DNA of 64,000 nt, from the NCBI GenBank assembly GCA_028023455.1, contig JAQFVV010006200.1, positions 1,127,238 through 1,191,237 of the forward strand, in the 5' to 3' direction. Positions 34,561 to 47,229 of the stretch are shown here, one piece after another. Below the pieces are notes generated by a model. It saw only the letters and a program-made list of their open reading frames with translations, made no database searches and was not told the DNA's origin. A program made the position numbers and the translations under genes. The stretch is from Epiperipatus broadwayi. Lineage: Eukaryota > Onychophora > Udeonychophora > Euonychophora > Peripatidae. How positions within the stretch are numbered: position 1 is the first letter of the stretch; each line of letters opens with the position of its first letter.

Positions 34561-34959
34561 CAATGTGAGATAGACCATTTTCACATTTTCTAGCCTTTTC
34601 CATGGCAGGCAGTGGGACCCCTAATTTAGAGCTGTCTGAGCATAATAATCTTTGTCAGCCAAAATTCTTGTCTCATTTAAATCCAGTTCCAAACAAACTC
34701 ATTAGTGGTTGTACTGCCTCAAACAAATATCACAACTAACTGCTACTCTACTAAGCCTTTCCCAGTCATTTACTTCTTAATTCTCAAGAGCTTGAGCTTA
34801 AAAATGCAAAGATAAAGGGAATGTTAAAGTCAGAACTGCTATGAGTATAGTTGAGGATTAGAAATAGTTGATGCACAAACATATAATTCCATTGTCACAG
34901 TATCATATAAAAGAAGATCATACAGATTAAGATATTGTTGTTCTGTCTGTATGCTATTC

Positions 34960-35190
34960 AACATGCCGTAAAAAGTTCTAATATGATAATAATCATTAAA
35001 TGATTCTATCTCCTTTGCAATTTTAGTTTATTAGTCATTTTAAGTCTTTTTGATAATTATTGAACTTCTATCTAAAAATGTCTATACTGTTTATAAAGCT
35101 TCATTTTTATTTTATCATTAAATTAAACAGGAATGTGATGTTTATTTTAATCAAAACCACATATAATATTCATATCCACATCACATTCTT
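34960..35190 (-). mobile_element. RTE-like LINE fragment
   Basis: CTATCTCCTTTGCAATTTTAG, AGTCATTTTAAGTCTTTTTGATAAT and the following lines match 33320-33420 of the larger copy (TATCTTCTTTGCAATTTTAATC, CAGTCATTTTTAAGTCTTCTTGTTAATC). Same orientation; it may be a partial duplication of that copy. Confidence 0.6.
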
Positions 35191-35372
35191 TTGAAAATAA
35201 TTTCTTGTTATAATAACATAAAAAGATTAAAAATTCATATTGACATTTTTTTTTATATAAAATAAACTTTATTAATAACAAATTATTAACATATACAAGG
35301 AGAAAAAAAGAATTTGCATGACATATGATACATAGCTTATAAAAATATAATCATTATGACTAGTTATATATA

Positions 35373-35760
35373 GAGCTCACAATATAAGCTCTTAACAAGC
35401 TTTGCAGAATATCCCCAACCCCAGACCAGTTTCTGCTACTGGCATCATCAGTGAGGTACTATGATATTCAAGCCTTAGATTAAAAATACCAGGACAAGCC
35501 CAGAACCTTATCTAATGTAGAACTATTATGTAAAAAATCTGAATTTTTCAGACATCCATATGTCTTTCAATCCAGCTATCTAACTTAAATAGTCATATAG
35601 GACTGAACTAAGTTTAGATACACCAAATATTAATAGCTTTAGCAATATAAAATCACCAAAGCCTTAAATTACAAAAAAAAATGATGATGCTAGTAGCAGA
35701 CACTGGTCTGAGGTTGGGGATATTTTGCAAAGCTTGTTAAGAGCTCATTTTATGAGCTCT
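35373..35760. mobile_element. foldback element with ~80-bp arms
   Basis: The left arm 35373-35450 (GAGCTCACAATATAAGCTCT, TAACAAGCTTTGCAGAATAT, CCCCAACCCCAGACCAGT) is repeated inverted at 35681-35760 (ACTGGTCTGAGGTTGGGGAT, ATTTTGCAAAGCTTGTTAAG, AGCTC...TGAGCTC). The centre is about 230 bp with no coding sequence. The AGGTTGGGGATATT block resembles GGGGATATTGGATGAGTAGG of the palindromic MITE family, so the two may be distantly related. Confidence 0.8.
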
Positions 35761-37055
35761 ATATGTAACATTTGTAAATACAAGCTTATTAAATTAGGTC
35801 ATGTGACATCTGACTTAATTTTTTTTTTTTGTAATTATGACTAGTTTTGAGGGTTAAATGAAAATGGTTCTGTTTTATGTAGATGCATGTATAATTTATA
35901 TTCTTTATATGATTCTAAGGTAATGTACAACTAATAAAAATATTGTCTGCCAAATTTTGCTCATAGTATTTTAGTTAATATTTTAAATACAAGTATATTT
36001 TATATACCTGAAATCTTAGAGTATATAAATGTGTATTATTTTTTAAAAACATTGCATTTTTTGTTGTCAAAAATTACAGAATAGTGAGGGAGCCATATGA
36101 TTCTAAGAGTATAAATGATTACTATACCATTATAAGGATGAAATGCTTTTATATTTTTCTCAAGCAAGTTTTAAGATTAATTATTGCTTGTGAAAGACAA
36201 AGATCCACAAGAATGAGAATTATGGACAACATTAAAAAGTAGGTATCATAAATTTTGGATGATTATTACACAAGACACGTGTGATCTATATTTAATTTAA
36301 AATGGTTAATGAGGACGATTTTGATAAGAATTTTTCCAAGTAATAAGTTAAACAAAAATTTCAACCTTCATTGAAAAACACACATATTTAGAAAACTGGC
36401 TAAAGTTTTGGCAATTGGGAGGGTTGACCATAGTTGTATGTTTGGATATATAATTTTTTCCAAATCTTTAAATGAAATATCAACCAAAGATTTAATGTTA
36501 TAATTGTCCCATAGATTTTACATGCTCAATAGCATGATCAGTAAAAAAGAAACAACTTGCATATGAAAGTGGAGTAAACAATGTTATAGGGGAGATTGGA
36601 CTAACTAAGGTTGTGATATATATTTTAGCTCTCATATAGGAGACAAATTATTGAGAAGATATTAGATTATGACCATCTTTACAAATAGGAAAACAAGTAC
36701 CTGTAATAAATAGAAGATGTGATGAGTCCCAGATGAATGATTTTATTGTGGTCATGAGATTTTTAACAGTAGTCTTAAAAAGATGTATCCATGGACCATA
36801 GTAATCAATCCAGAACTGCATTAACTATATAAACTTTTACTATAAGATAAAGTAATTTGGGGGAAAAGGTTTTATTCTTGTATTGAATTTTTATATATAT
36901 ATTGAATATATTGATATTCTTAGTGCTCAACAATGTCTGATGTTTTGTAAAGAAAAATTACTTTAAAAATAACAAATTTTCTATTATAAAATTGGAATAA
37001 TTGTTATTTTTAATGCAACTATTACTTTAATCTCTATGCTCACTAATCTTATAGA
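35761..37055. other. AT-rich spacer
   Basis: Reads like decayed sequence on both strands. Purine-rich plus-strand stretches at 36150-36900 could be an old LINE, but I could not assign any RT motif. Confidence 0.45.
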
Positions 37056-37165
37056 TTAGCTCAATATTGAGCTCAATAGAAGTGACTGTACTGGAGTCAT
37101 GATCCACTGACCTTAAGCTTCAGAGTCTGCCAATCTACCACTACATTAAGTCATTCAGGGCATAC
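37056..37165 (-). mobile_element. tRNA-derived SINE or tRNA pseudogene
   Basis: On the minus strand TTAATGTAGTGGTAGATTGG is A-box-like and GGATCATGACTCCAG lies about 45 bp downstream as a B-box-like block. The B box departs from GGTTCRANYCC. An anticodon-arm-like region lies between. No body or tail recognised. Confidence 0.4.
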
Positions 37166-37334
37166 TAATCTATAATCTGTTAAAAACATTAAGCTTGTAA
37201 ATTATTATATAATTTTGACCTCTTTCACATTCTTAATATGAACTATTTACAAAGAAAGAACTTTTATTCTTCTTTCTTTACATGGAATATTATGTGATGA
37301 TATAAAATGGTAATCCAAATCTTCTTTTTTTATG

Positions 37335-37480
37335 TTTTGGTGCAATTGGTAGTACATCAAACTTGGGATCAGGAGATCCCAGGATCAATTCTGGTGCTGG
37401 AAGATCTGTTGCTTGAACTTTTTATGAATTCCTGAGCAATAAAGCCATATGCCTTCTTATTTCTCTTTTTTATTGCAGTT
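37335..37480 (+). mobile_element. tRNA-derived SINE
   Basis: GGTGCAATTGGTAGTACATC (A-box-like), GGATCAATTCTGG (B-box-like), then GAATTCCTGAGCAATAAAGC and CATATGCCTTC. It shares its head and tail with the interrupted SINE at 7722-8030. Confidence 0.65.
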
Positions 37481-38737
37481 TTTTTTTCTATTATAGACAA
37501 GTTCATAATTTAATAAAAGTGATGTTAGAAGATAATAATGAATGTGAGAAAAATCATTTCAACAAGCATGTGAATCCTCCCTGCAAATATTTTATTTTGA
37601 CCAAGATCAAACAAAAACCTTTATCTTAAACAGCCATCATGCAACCAGTGACCAACTAGATTCTATTCTTAATCTTTAGCTTCATAATATTTATATATTA
37701 AATAAGTGTATCAATAATCATTTTATCAAATTTATCTAGTATTATTATATGAAATCTTATGTAGTAACCATAACTGTAGATTTAATATTAAATATTGTCA
37801 ATGCGTAGTTAATAGCTTAGGAGCATTTCCTCCTTTATATAAATATATTGTCCTGTGCAGTTTAGAACAATAGTAGAAGAGTTAACGCAGAAATTAAAAG
37901 TTTTTGGATCAGTGTTCAAATGGGTAAAAAAATGTGGGTAATTAAGTGGCATTATTATGCACATCATGCTGTTTGAGTGCTCAAATGTCACATTTTCATG
38001 CATAATTATTTATTTAATGTTAAAAGATATACTGACAGAATTTTACATATTTTCTCATATGCACATTAGAGATCATTTTGTCAATAGACAAGCATTTGCA
38101 TATACTTTGATGGAAATATTGTTTCCATAAGCAAATAATTTTTGCAAATTAAAATGACAATTTAGATTAAATTAATCACAATGTCCATTTCTAAATTAGC
38201 TAACTAAAAATAAAATATTTTGATAGACTATGGCTTTAAAATTATATATATATCAAATGCAATAGCTTAAATAATAAGCTTTTTTATTACATAATATTAA
38301 TAATTTTAAATCCTTCAACAGGTGATATTTGCATTGTTCTCCTGGTGAGACTTTTTATAATCATTCAACATTTGATTTTAGTATTAAACTGCTATTCTAA
38401 ATTGGAATTTAATAAGTTGGACTTATTAGAAATATAAGTTTACAAATCAAAAACATTCTTAAGAAATCATATTTCAACTTTGTAAATATTGAAAAAATAA
38501 TAAACAGACTATATAATGAAAACAAATGATAATTTTGTCATTCAACAGTGAACAGGAAAACAATCAAGTTAGTAATTTCAGAAAAAATCAATTAAATCTT
38601 TTCTGACTGAAAATTATTTTTAAAATATGAATGAATAAATGTTAATCTCTGACAAATTTATAAAATTCTGTTAAATATTAAAATAGTTTTATAATTTTTA
38701 GATCATCTCAAAAGGTATTGGGAATAACATTTCATTA
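37481..38737. other. AT-rich spacer
   Basis: No coding potential or repeat boundary recognised. Short frames (for example 37809-38003 minus) lack any motif. Confidence 0.5.
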
Positions 38738-39235
38738 TTAGAGTCACATGATCCCCATTCTTTATATTGTTAAAACAGCTTGTGTAAGCATAAAAAAAAT
38801 TGTGATCATGTGGTGTTTGATAGTTAATATCAATCCTTCCCAATAAAATTATGGTGACTATGGTTATTAAAGAACCAAAGACACCAAAAACTATGGATTC
38901 TGAACTGAGTTCAAATCTATACAATTATACAAGCTAATGAGCTTAGCTTGAAAATATTATTGTGTTTTCATTTTGGACTCAAAGCTTTATAGTTAGTTAA
39001 TAAGGTAAAAGGTGGATGCTGGAGGGTTGCAATAGATCCTAAGATCTAGGTGCAGTGCTCCCAGATCTAAGGCTCTTCACTGACAAAAGTGGCAAGCTAG
39101 AAACTAGTATGGGGATATTGGATGAATAGGCACTAGATAAGGATTTTACAGACAAAACCTTCCTGCATCCATTGATTACTCTGTCTTGCACCAAATGGCA
39201 TTACTGTATGGAGTTTTGTCTTTGTAATGATTAGA
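38738..39235 (+). mobile_element. copy of the palindromic MITE family (half hairpin, body, terminal block)
   Basis: GTCACATGATCCCCATTC and GTGATCATGTGGTGTTTGAT flank a hinge. The body then follows: GTTATTAAAGAACCAAAGAC, AAGATCTAGGTGCAGTGCTC, GGGATATTGGATGAATAGGC. The terminal block ATCCATTGATTACTCTGTCT and GCATTACTGTATGGAG ends it. The order is the same as at 9284-9790. Confidence 0.85.
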
Positions 39236-39639
39236 ATCACATGGCATGATCATTGTACCAGCAATAGTTTCCTTTGTTATTATTATGATAAAACATTAAT
39301 AAACTTCTACTTTTAAAAATATAACTTGTATGTATAAAATAAAAATGTAATCATGTATAATTTTGTTTTTAATAATTATTATACAATTATTGTGTAATAA
39401 CAATTATGAATCATTAATAAACTATGAAAAAAATTGTTTTTTATTATTCCAAAATTTTTATTAAAGTAATCTCATAAACAATGTGGAAACCAATTACAGA
39501 TAATTAACTCATCAAACATATGAAGGCAGAACTAAAATATTTTGGGCTTATCACCTACTCAAAATTACTGACCTCATCAGATTTTTTTTAAATTAATGAA
39601 TCAATATTTGTTAGTTCATGATTTTGTTGATAGTTTTGG
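39236..39639. other. AT-rich spacer
   Basis: No gene seen. It borders the large foldback element. Confidence 0.5.
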
Positions 39640-39939
39640 TACTGTTTTAAGTGCTGTACTCTACCACCAGGTGATGCTGCAGTACCATCAAGAATCATGA
39701 GAGATGCAAAAATTAAAATAAAAATGTTGGGGGGTGGGTGTTTTGGGTTTTAAAAAAAAAAAAAAAAATATTTTTTATGGGTGGGTGGGGAGGGGGGGGG
39801 GGGGGAGGGGGGGGGGGGGGGGTGAGGGGTGGAGGTTGGATAGTTTTTTTTCTTGTAGGAGGGGGGGGGGGGGGTTGGGGGGGGGGTTTGGTGTTGTTGT
39901 GGGGGGGGGGGGGGGAAGAAAGAAAAAAATTAAAAAAAA

Positions 39940-39977
<38 letters not shown>

Positions 39978-42010
39978 GGGCATACAAGTGATAAATTTTT
40001 ATCGAAGAAATTGCTCAAAAATAAGTAAAATACAAAAACAGAAATCAGTCAAAACAAGTAAAATAGAAAATACATCACTCAAAAATAACTTAAGTACCAA
40101 AAATGTATAAAACGTAACTGAAATACATGCCCCCCCCCCACAAATTTCTAAATTGGATTCATATTATCCAAATTGGTGAAATCAAGTAAAACACACACAA
40201 AACACCCACAAGTTTATGAATTTTATTCGTAAACAAAAGAAAATACTATTTGATCATAACTTGCACATTTTAAAATTATTATTTTAAAATTATTGAAAAC
40301 AAACTTACAAAAGATAGACATCCACGCATTTAAAAAAGCTAACTGAAGTAGCATTTTTTGATAAACCTGCTTACTTTTATTACGGTGTATTAAAACAGAA
40401 ACATACCAAAAACACAAATATGAAAAAATTTAGAATGCATTACATTGAAAGTTTTGAAAGAAAATGTTGGGTAAAGGGGAAAAATTTAGAATGCAAGCAT
40501 TAAAAGTTGCAAAACAAAATGTGATGCAATAGAATTGTCACATTAAAAATATAATCACTTGGGCCATGACATATTAAAACACAAACAAAAAAATTCAAAT
40601 CAGATCGTAAGTCACAAATGTTAAAATTATTGAAAAAATACTTACAAAACATAGGCCTCATGGGCAATGGCAGGTAAGGGGGAAAATGTAGAATGCATCA
40701 TATTAAAAGTTGCAAAATGAAATGTGATGTAATAGACCTTTCACATTAAAAATATAATTGCTTGGGCTGACAAATTTAATCAAAATCTAATTGAACTAGT
40801 CTTTTGAAATACCTTCTTAGTTTTATTATGACTTATTAATTATTTTGGAGTGCTAGAAATACAATTTGTTGGGTTGGATTTTTTTTTATGCAAATGAATA
40901 CAATATTAAACATGCATAAACTTTCAGGCAACTTATAATTTTGTCAATCCTTCTACTGGGGTGCATACACAAAACATAGAAAGACTTGGGGCTAGTAAAA
41001 TGGTGTAATAAAAGAGGGAGGAGGACCACTCAACATCACCTGGACTCATACTTAGCTGAGTTCATGTGGTAATGACTGCACCATGATCAAGATGTATTCA
41101 CTGCTATGTTACAAAGCATTAATATACCATCATTGTAAGTTTTAAACTTTTTAAATTGCTGTAATCTGTCCATGTCTTGTGTTATATTATTTTTTTAAAT
41201 CTGCTGTTATTAGTTAAGTGTGCTGCAATCTGTTTGAACAAGCTTTTCTAAATAATTTTGCTGCAAAAGCCTCAAAATTTGAAGGTTCTTTTTATCTACT
41301 TTGAAATTGCATTGGGATGTTATATTTTTAACTCTGATTTATGGAACTGACTTCTTTAAATAATTGTTTGCTAAAGCCTGCTGTTAAATTATGCCATCAT
41401 TGTTGTACTGTGGACACTTTCCTATGATGTCTATCTTTTGTATTTTTTCAATAATTGTAAAATAATAATTTTAAAATGTGCAAGTTATGATCAAATATGT
41501 TTGTTTCTTTTGTTTACAAATCAAATGTGTGGTTTTTTTTTGTGTGTTGTACTTGGTTTCACCAATTTTAATGTTATGAATCCAATTTAGAAACTTGTGT
41601 GTGGGTTTGGGCGGGGAATGTTTGTGTTTTATGTATTTCAGTTATTTTTTATGCATTTGTTGTACTTGAGTTATTTTTGAGTGAGGTATTTTCTATTTTA
41701 CTTGCTTTGACCGATTTCTGTTTTTGTATTTTACTTATTTTTGAGTGATTTCTTCAATACAAATTTCCAATTTGAATGTTATGAACCCAATTTAGAAATT
41801 GGAGGGGGTGTGTGTTTGTGTTGTAGATATTTTTTATACATTTGTTGTACTTGAGTTATTTTTGAGTGATGTATCTTCTATTTTACTTGTTTTGACGGAT
41901 TTCTGTTTTTGTATTTTACTTATTTTTGAGCAATTTCTTCAATAGAAATTTATCGCTTGTATGGTTCTTGATGGTACTGCAGCGTCATCTCATGGAACAG
42001 TACAGTACAG
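39640..42010. mobile_element. foldback-type element with long inverted repeats and tandem sub-repeats
   Basis: The left arm (about 39640-39700 plus 39982-40325) and the right arm (about 41425-42005) are inverted copies. Landmarks: GATGCTGCAGTACCATCAAG at 39672 is inverted as CTTGATGGTACTGCAGCGTC near 41970; GAAATTGCTCAAAAATAAGT is inverted as ACTTATTTTTGAGCAATTTC; GATCATAACTTGCACATTTT is inverted as AAAATGTGCAAGTTATGATC near 41475. In the right arm a ~180-bp sub-unit (TTGTACTTGAGTTATTTTTG ... CAATTTAGAAA) is present twice in tandem; the left arm has one copy. The centre 40326-41424 has no long frame. Long inverted repeats built of tandem sub-repeats recall Drosophila FB-type foldback elements. 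No TSD found. Confidence 0.8.
39701..39981. repeat. G-rich low-complexity block inside the left arm
   Basis: About 280 bp, dominated on the plus strand by G runs (up to about 38 consecutive), with short A and T runs. The flanking sequence is contiguous in the right arm: CATCAAGAACCATACAAGCG there corresponds to CATCAAGAATCAT, the block, then ACAAGTG here. The block is therefore an insertion in this arm relative to the other. Glycine- and proline-rich frames at 39713-40028 are composition artefacts. Sequencing or gap-filling error is a real alternative. Confidence 0.85.
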
Positions 42011-43269
42011 TATTGGGTTGTTTTTTAAAAATTACAATAGATGCAAATGTTAAGTATTTTCTCCAAGTAAAAACCTTCGTGTGCATTAATTAGTGAATTA
42101 AAATAAATCAAAATTGTAATTTATTTTGTTAAAATAGAAATTATACAGAAAATATGTCATTCTAATTTAATTTAATTTTAAAAAGCACAGTTTGCATAAT
42201 TATGACTGGATTATTGCAATATAGATTTTGACTATCAAAAAGTGAAACAAAACCATGTTTAAGTCTCATCAGAAGCATAACTAATTGTAGCTCATTTTAT
42301 CATTCTGTTCAAGCAGGTGAAATTTAGAAGACATCTTTTTTTTTAAAGCTGAAGAATATGTACAAATTTTTTTTAACAAAAACAACCACATAATACTAAT
42401 AAAAAAAACTATTTTAACTGTTATATTAATACCTTATTAATCTTTCTTTTCTTTTTAATCACATTAGTAATCAATTAAAGGCAAAATTATTTCATAAAAT
42501 TTATAAAATTGATAAGAAGAGGTAAACCAGATATAGACCAGTCCCTTGATTATGATTAATTGATTCTGGACAAAGAGTAATTATTGAAATTATTAATAAT
42601 AAGAGCTTAATTTTCATAGGGGAAGTGTTAATAGGTTTCTTCAAAATAATAATCTAGATAAGTGCTTATTTTCATATACTGACACATCTATAACATATAT
42701 CTAACACAAAATAATAGATTTCCTACACAAAGAATATGGATTTCAGTGAGAACCAGCTGTAATAGAAAAGTTGATATTGATCACCCAATATCCTTCTGAA
42801 AACATTCAATCTCATTGATTAATGAAAGTAAAATTGTTAAGAGTTAAGCCTAAATTCGAATGCTAGTCAAAGTTACTACAACCGCTTGCATGGGAGCAAA
42901 AATAATCATTTTAATTTTTGCCTAAAGGTTACCTATAATAATCAATAAACACAAATATATAATATTTGATTAAAGAAACAAATGTATATAACAAATAATA
43001 ATAGAGCAAAATTGAAATAAAAGTGAAGATAACCAACATTAATCAAATGGTTGCAGGCAATCAAGCAGAAAGTAATACGTTATCTTCAAATAGAATATAA
43101 AATTTTAACTGAACAACTTCATAAATTATGCAGCAGCAGAACTGCTATTCATCATTATACACTTGTGATTTTATATTCAAATGATCTTTTGTTAATTCAC
43201 TTATATTAATCATTATCAGCCACTTAACAAATGAATACAATCATTATAAGTAACACCAGAATAAACAAA
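42011..43269. other. AT-rich spacer
   Basis: No recognisable gene. (A/T)-rich and short repeats only. Confidence 0.5.
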
Positions 43270-44085
43270 TAAGAAATATATCATCATCATCAACCATTAT
43301 TAATCCACTGCAGGATGAAGATCTTTCCAAGTTCAAACCATCTTCTCTGATCTTTAGCTTTTGTTCTCCACATCAACCCTGCACACTATATTTCATCAAT
43401 CCATCTCACAAGTGGTCACTTTCTGGGTCTTTTACAATCTCTTGAATCCAGTTTAAGATTTCAATTGTATATCTATTATAATATCTTCTAGCAATATGTC
43501 CAGTCCAACTCCACTTCAGTTTTTTAATTTTTTCAGTGAGGTCAATAACACTTGTTTGTTTTCTTATCCATATATTGTGTTTTCAATCTCTTCTTGTTAC
43601 TCCTAACATGCATCTCTCCATACTTCCTTGAGTGGTCTGAAGTCTCTGGGTTGATATTCTATTAAGTGTCCAAGTCTCAGATCTATAAGTAAAAACTGGT
43701 AAAACACATTTATTAAAAACCTTTCTTTTCAAACACATAGGCATATTTCCTTTTAGTATCAAGTTATTTCTACCAAAAGCACTCCAATCAAGTTTAATTC
43801 TAAGATTAATTTCATCCATTATGTTTCCATCTGTATTAATAATCTGACCAAGATATTTGTAACTGTTAACTTCTTCTAACTCATCGTAATCAATCTTTAT
43901 TTTCATATTTTAAGAAAATCCATTGAACATTACTTTAGTCTTTTTAACATTTATCTTTAGTCCTACTTTCCTACTTTCATCTGATAATTCCTGCAACATT
44001 TCCTGAAGCTCTAAATCATTATTTGCAAAAACAACTACATCACCTACAAAATCTAAATATTGGAATGATAATTTGTAGACTTTTT
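43270..44085 (-). pseudogene. 3' end of an RTE-like LINE (RT palm/thumb and C terminus)
   Basis: On the minus strand from 44085: FVGDVVVFANN (motif C; the usual FADD is degenerate), LSDESRKVGLKINVKKTKVM, a stop near 43913, then the open stretch 43583-43906 with EEVNSYKYLGQIINTDGN, the LPVFTYRSETWTL block and ERCMLGVTRRD. Beyond the stop the sequence still reads as LKWSWTGHIARR with frameshifts. It ends at CATCATCATCAACCATTATT (43272-43291), i.e. a TGATGATGATG 3' end on the coding strand, which is typical of RTE elements. A 5'-truncated copy. Confidence 0.88.
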
Positions 44086-44699
44086 TAATATATACATCTA
44101 TGTAATGGTAAATTTTAAATTTTGACTTAAATTGAGTAAAGATAATGTTTAGATTAAAAATGGTTAATATACTTCAAATAAATATAATTAAATTTAATAT
44201 ACAAAAATATTAGCCAACTTTTGTGATGATAATGATTTATAACTTAGCATTGAAAGTTAAACTAAATACAAGTCCTCCCAAAAGTATTGTTAATATGTTT
44301 TTCTAGTTTCAATAAATAAAAAAATTAAACAATGTTTAAGGTGCCAAATATTATTCTGAATAGAAAGAAAATTTATTAATATTCAGTGATCATCATTAAT
44401 AAATTATTACCACTATTTTTACATGGTACCCAGTAAATTGCATGATTTCTCAGGATTGTGGATATTAATAGCATAATGCTGGTTAATAGCATAATATTTG
44501 GATTGAGTTCTATAAGCAAATATAAACTAATTGGATTGATTTATTAAAAATAAATACTGCCATTATTACTAGGTATACAAAATATACAGATAATAATAAT
44601 AATAATGAAATATTTTAAATTTAAGGCCTTAGAATAATTGTATTGATAAGATCTTCATCAATAGTAGTCTGTCCAATAGACAGGTCCAGACAGTAGTCA
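44086..44699. other. AT-rich spacer
   Basis: No gene seen. (AAT)n near 44590. Confidence 0.5.
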
Positions 44700-44942
44700 C
44701 TACATCAGTTCTTCCTTTCCTCCCTTTCTTTTTCTTTCTTTCCCCCCCTCTCCACTTCCCAACCCCTTCCTCTTCTATATTTTTCCCAAAATTTTCACTT
44801 TTTTCCTCCTTTTTTTTTTTTTCCTCTCCCCTCTTTTCTCAAAAAACTTTTTTAAAAAATTAAATTTTTTTTTTTTTATTTCAAACTTTTTCTTTTTTTT
44901 TTTTTATTTTTTTTTTTTTTCTTTTTTTTTTTAAAATTTTTT

Positions 44943-44974
<32 letters not shown>

Positions 44975-45060
44975 TCCTTCCTAAAATTTTTTTTTTTTTT
45001 TTACTATTATAAAATTTATTTTTTTTTTTTTTTTTTTTTCAAAAATCTTTTAAAAGTTTT
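44700..45060. repeat. polypyrimidine low-complexity tract
   Basis: C/T-rich at first (CTTTCTTTCCCCCCCTCTCC), then almost pure T with scattered A and C. It may be genuine or an assembly/basecalling artefact, like the G block at 39701-39981. Confidence 0.85.
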
Positions 45061-47229
45061 AATGCATTTTTTAACTTCATCTACTTCTTATCCTCCTCAA
45101 TCAACAACCAAATATCAACTACTGGATGTATATGGATTAATGCAATCTTACCAAGTGAAAAATTGGAAAAATTTAAAACCATGGTTTTTTTGCAGATGTC
45201 ATTATTTTTTTATATTTATAAATGTATCTGCATTAATTCCTCCAAAAATGGTAGTTATCCACCTGGTTCACTGGTCATGTTAGATGGGGTATTCAGTGGT
45301 ATTTGTGATATTAGTAAGTAGTTCTGATAGGTTTTACAGCACAGTCCATTTTCCTCAAAACATGATTAAAGCAGGCAATGGCTGGCTTTAGCAAACATCA
45401 ATATTAGTCTCTGGATCCAATTGCATCTCCTAGGCACACATACTAAATGATCTAACTGCTGTAAAATGTCATGGTTGGTGTCTTGGATTTTAGTGCTGGA
45501 AAATACTTTTAACACTAGCAAGGAATAGCAATCCAAACTATGATGGAAAACTGTTTTAACTAGAGGTTTCTTTTTTCTTCATGGGATCAATGCAATACTA
45601 CTTAAGTTAAGGTTTACAATAAACTAGACTGCCTGCATTGTATATTTCTGACCTATTGATACTCCACTTGCCTTTGTTCACACCTATTGCTGGACTCCAG
45701 ATGTTTTAGCTAGTTACAGTTTCTTCTTTACATGTTTTTCATAAACATTTTCATTTTTTTCACAACATATTGTGGAAACAAATAATTTTACAGATATTTT
45801 TAATTGCATTGTTATTTTATAACTAAGTGAAAAAAAAGTTTTTTTTCTTTATTTATATTAGTGATAGGAAGAAAGAAGAAAAATCATTACTGACTTTTAA
45901 ATATTCATCGATAACTTTAATAATTTTTTAACCTATAATTTTAAATAACATATTTATGTTTGCCATTAAATTTACTTTAAGAATTAGCAAGTTGTTGATT
46001 TAACCTTTTAACCACTAATTATATTATTGGACGAGTGAGTTAAAAATCAAAACTTTTAATTGGCCAATTCACAAACTAAAGACAAAGTCAATTGTCAAAA
46101 TATATTCATCTTTTAATATCATATTCACTTTAGATTCATTTGTAAAAAGTATATTAATAATTTGTCAGGTTAAGAAAGTCAACAAAAGTTATTTCAAAAA
46201 TAAATTTCTATTTATTTATTATAAAAATATTCGATAGCGGCAAATTTAAAACCAAAAATTAGTAACGAATTAAAAAGAGTTGCTGATGCAAATTTTTTTT
46301 TTTTCAGTTTTACGTTACGAAAAAGTAAATATTTTTTTTGCTAAAATCTTAAAATATTTTTACTAAAATCTTAAATATTTTTTTAAAATAATTTTATTTT
46401 TAGCATTATTTTACTTAAATAATTCATAATTTCTCAAAAAATACTTTTATAATGGTCTAAAACATTTATTTATCATTTTCGAATTGAAAATCTTAGCGTT
46501 TTTCTTTGATTAGGCAGTTTCTTTGTCCTTGCCAGCCAATCAGAATGTCTTTCATGGCTGAGAGCCAATCACCGAGAAGCTTTCTTCTTTGTAAAGCTTT
46601 ACCGGCAGTTTTATTGATTTTTTACTTGTAAAATAATTCAAGAGAGAGCAGCATCTTACAGAACTTTTAAAAACCTAGCTAATGAGTCTATAATGTCTAT
46701 CTTAGCATTAAAAATGACGGAATTAGAGTGACATCAATCATCCATGAAACCTCTCATAAGCATCAGGCTATTGGTTAATATCTCATGTAGAATGCAAATT
46801 GAAAGGGGCACAGAATATTTTATATTTTTTGTAAACTATATAATTCAAATCACTGCATGCATCAAAACTATTTTTCTTTATTCCTTTACAATGTAACTCT
46901 TCATTTTATTGTTTTTCACTTATTACAAAGTAACTTTCCATTGGAAAATAGTTAATAATATGATTAAATGTATAAAATAATTTTTTAACAATTTTTTTAA
47001 CCAATGTATTAAAGTTATGTGTATGTTATATTTAATATATGCACATATACACGTACATAAATTTATACATTTATTACTCAATTTATAAGAGTTTTTGATG
47101 CAGCTTTATAATGTAACTAATGTGAACTGCTATCATTTTTAATGTATGTTTTAGATGGAAATATTTGTGTTTATAATTACTTAATTAAAAATCACTTTAC
47201 CTGGAATAGTAGCTAATAAAAGCCAACTG
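45061..47229. other. unassigned sequence
   Basis: 45061-45760 is less AT-rich and unlike its neighbours, but no frame shows a domain (a 73-residue frame at 45062-45283 is not recognisable). 45760-47229 is AT-rich. Two CCAAT boxes at 46535-46575 are noted separately. No gene supported. Confidence 0.4.
46530..46580. promoter_or_regulatory. pair of CCAAT boxes
   Basis: CCAGCCAATCAGAATG and GAGCCAATCACCGAG are two CCAATCA motifs about 28 bp apart in a locally GC-richer island. No initiator or gene lies in a supporting position, so a regulatory role is only a possibility. Confidence 0.15.

Noticed and set aside
39713-40028. Glycine-rich and proline-rich reading frames on both strands
   Set aside because: They translate G homopolymers and appear in several frames at once; low complexity, not genes.
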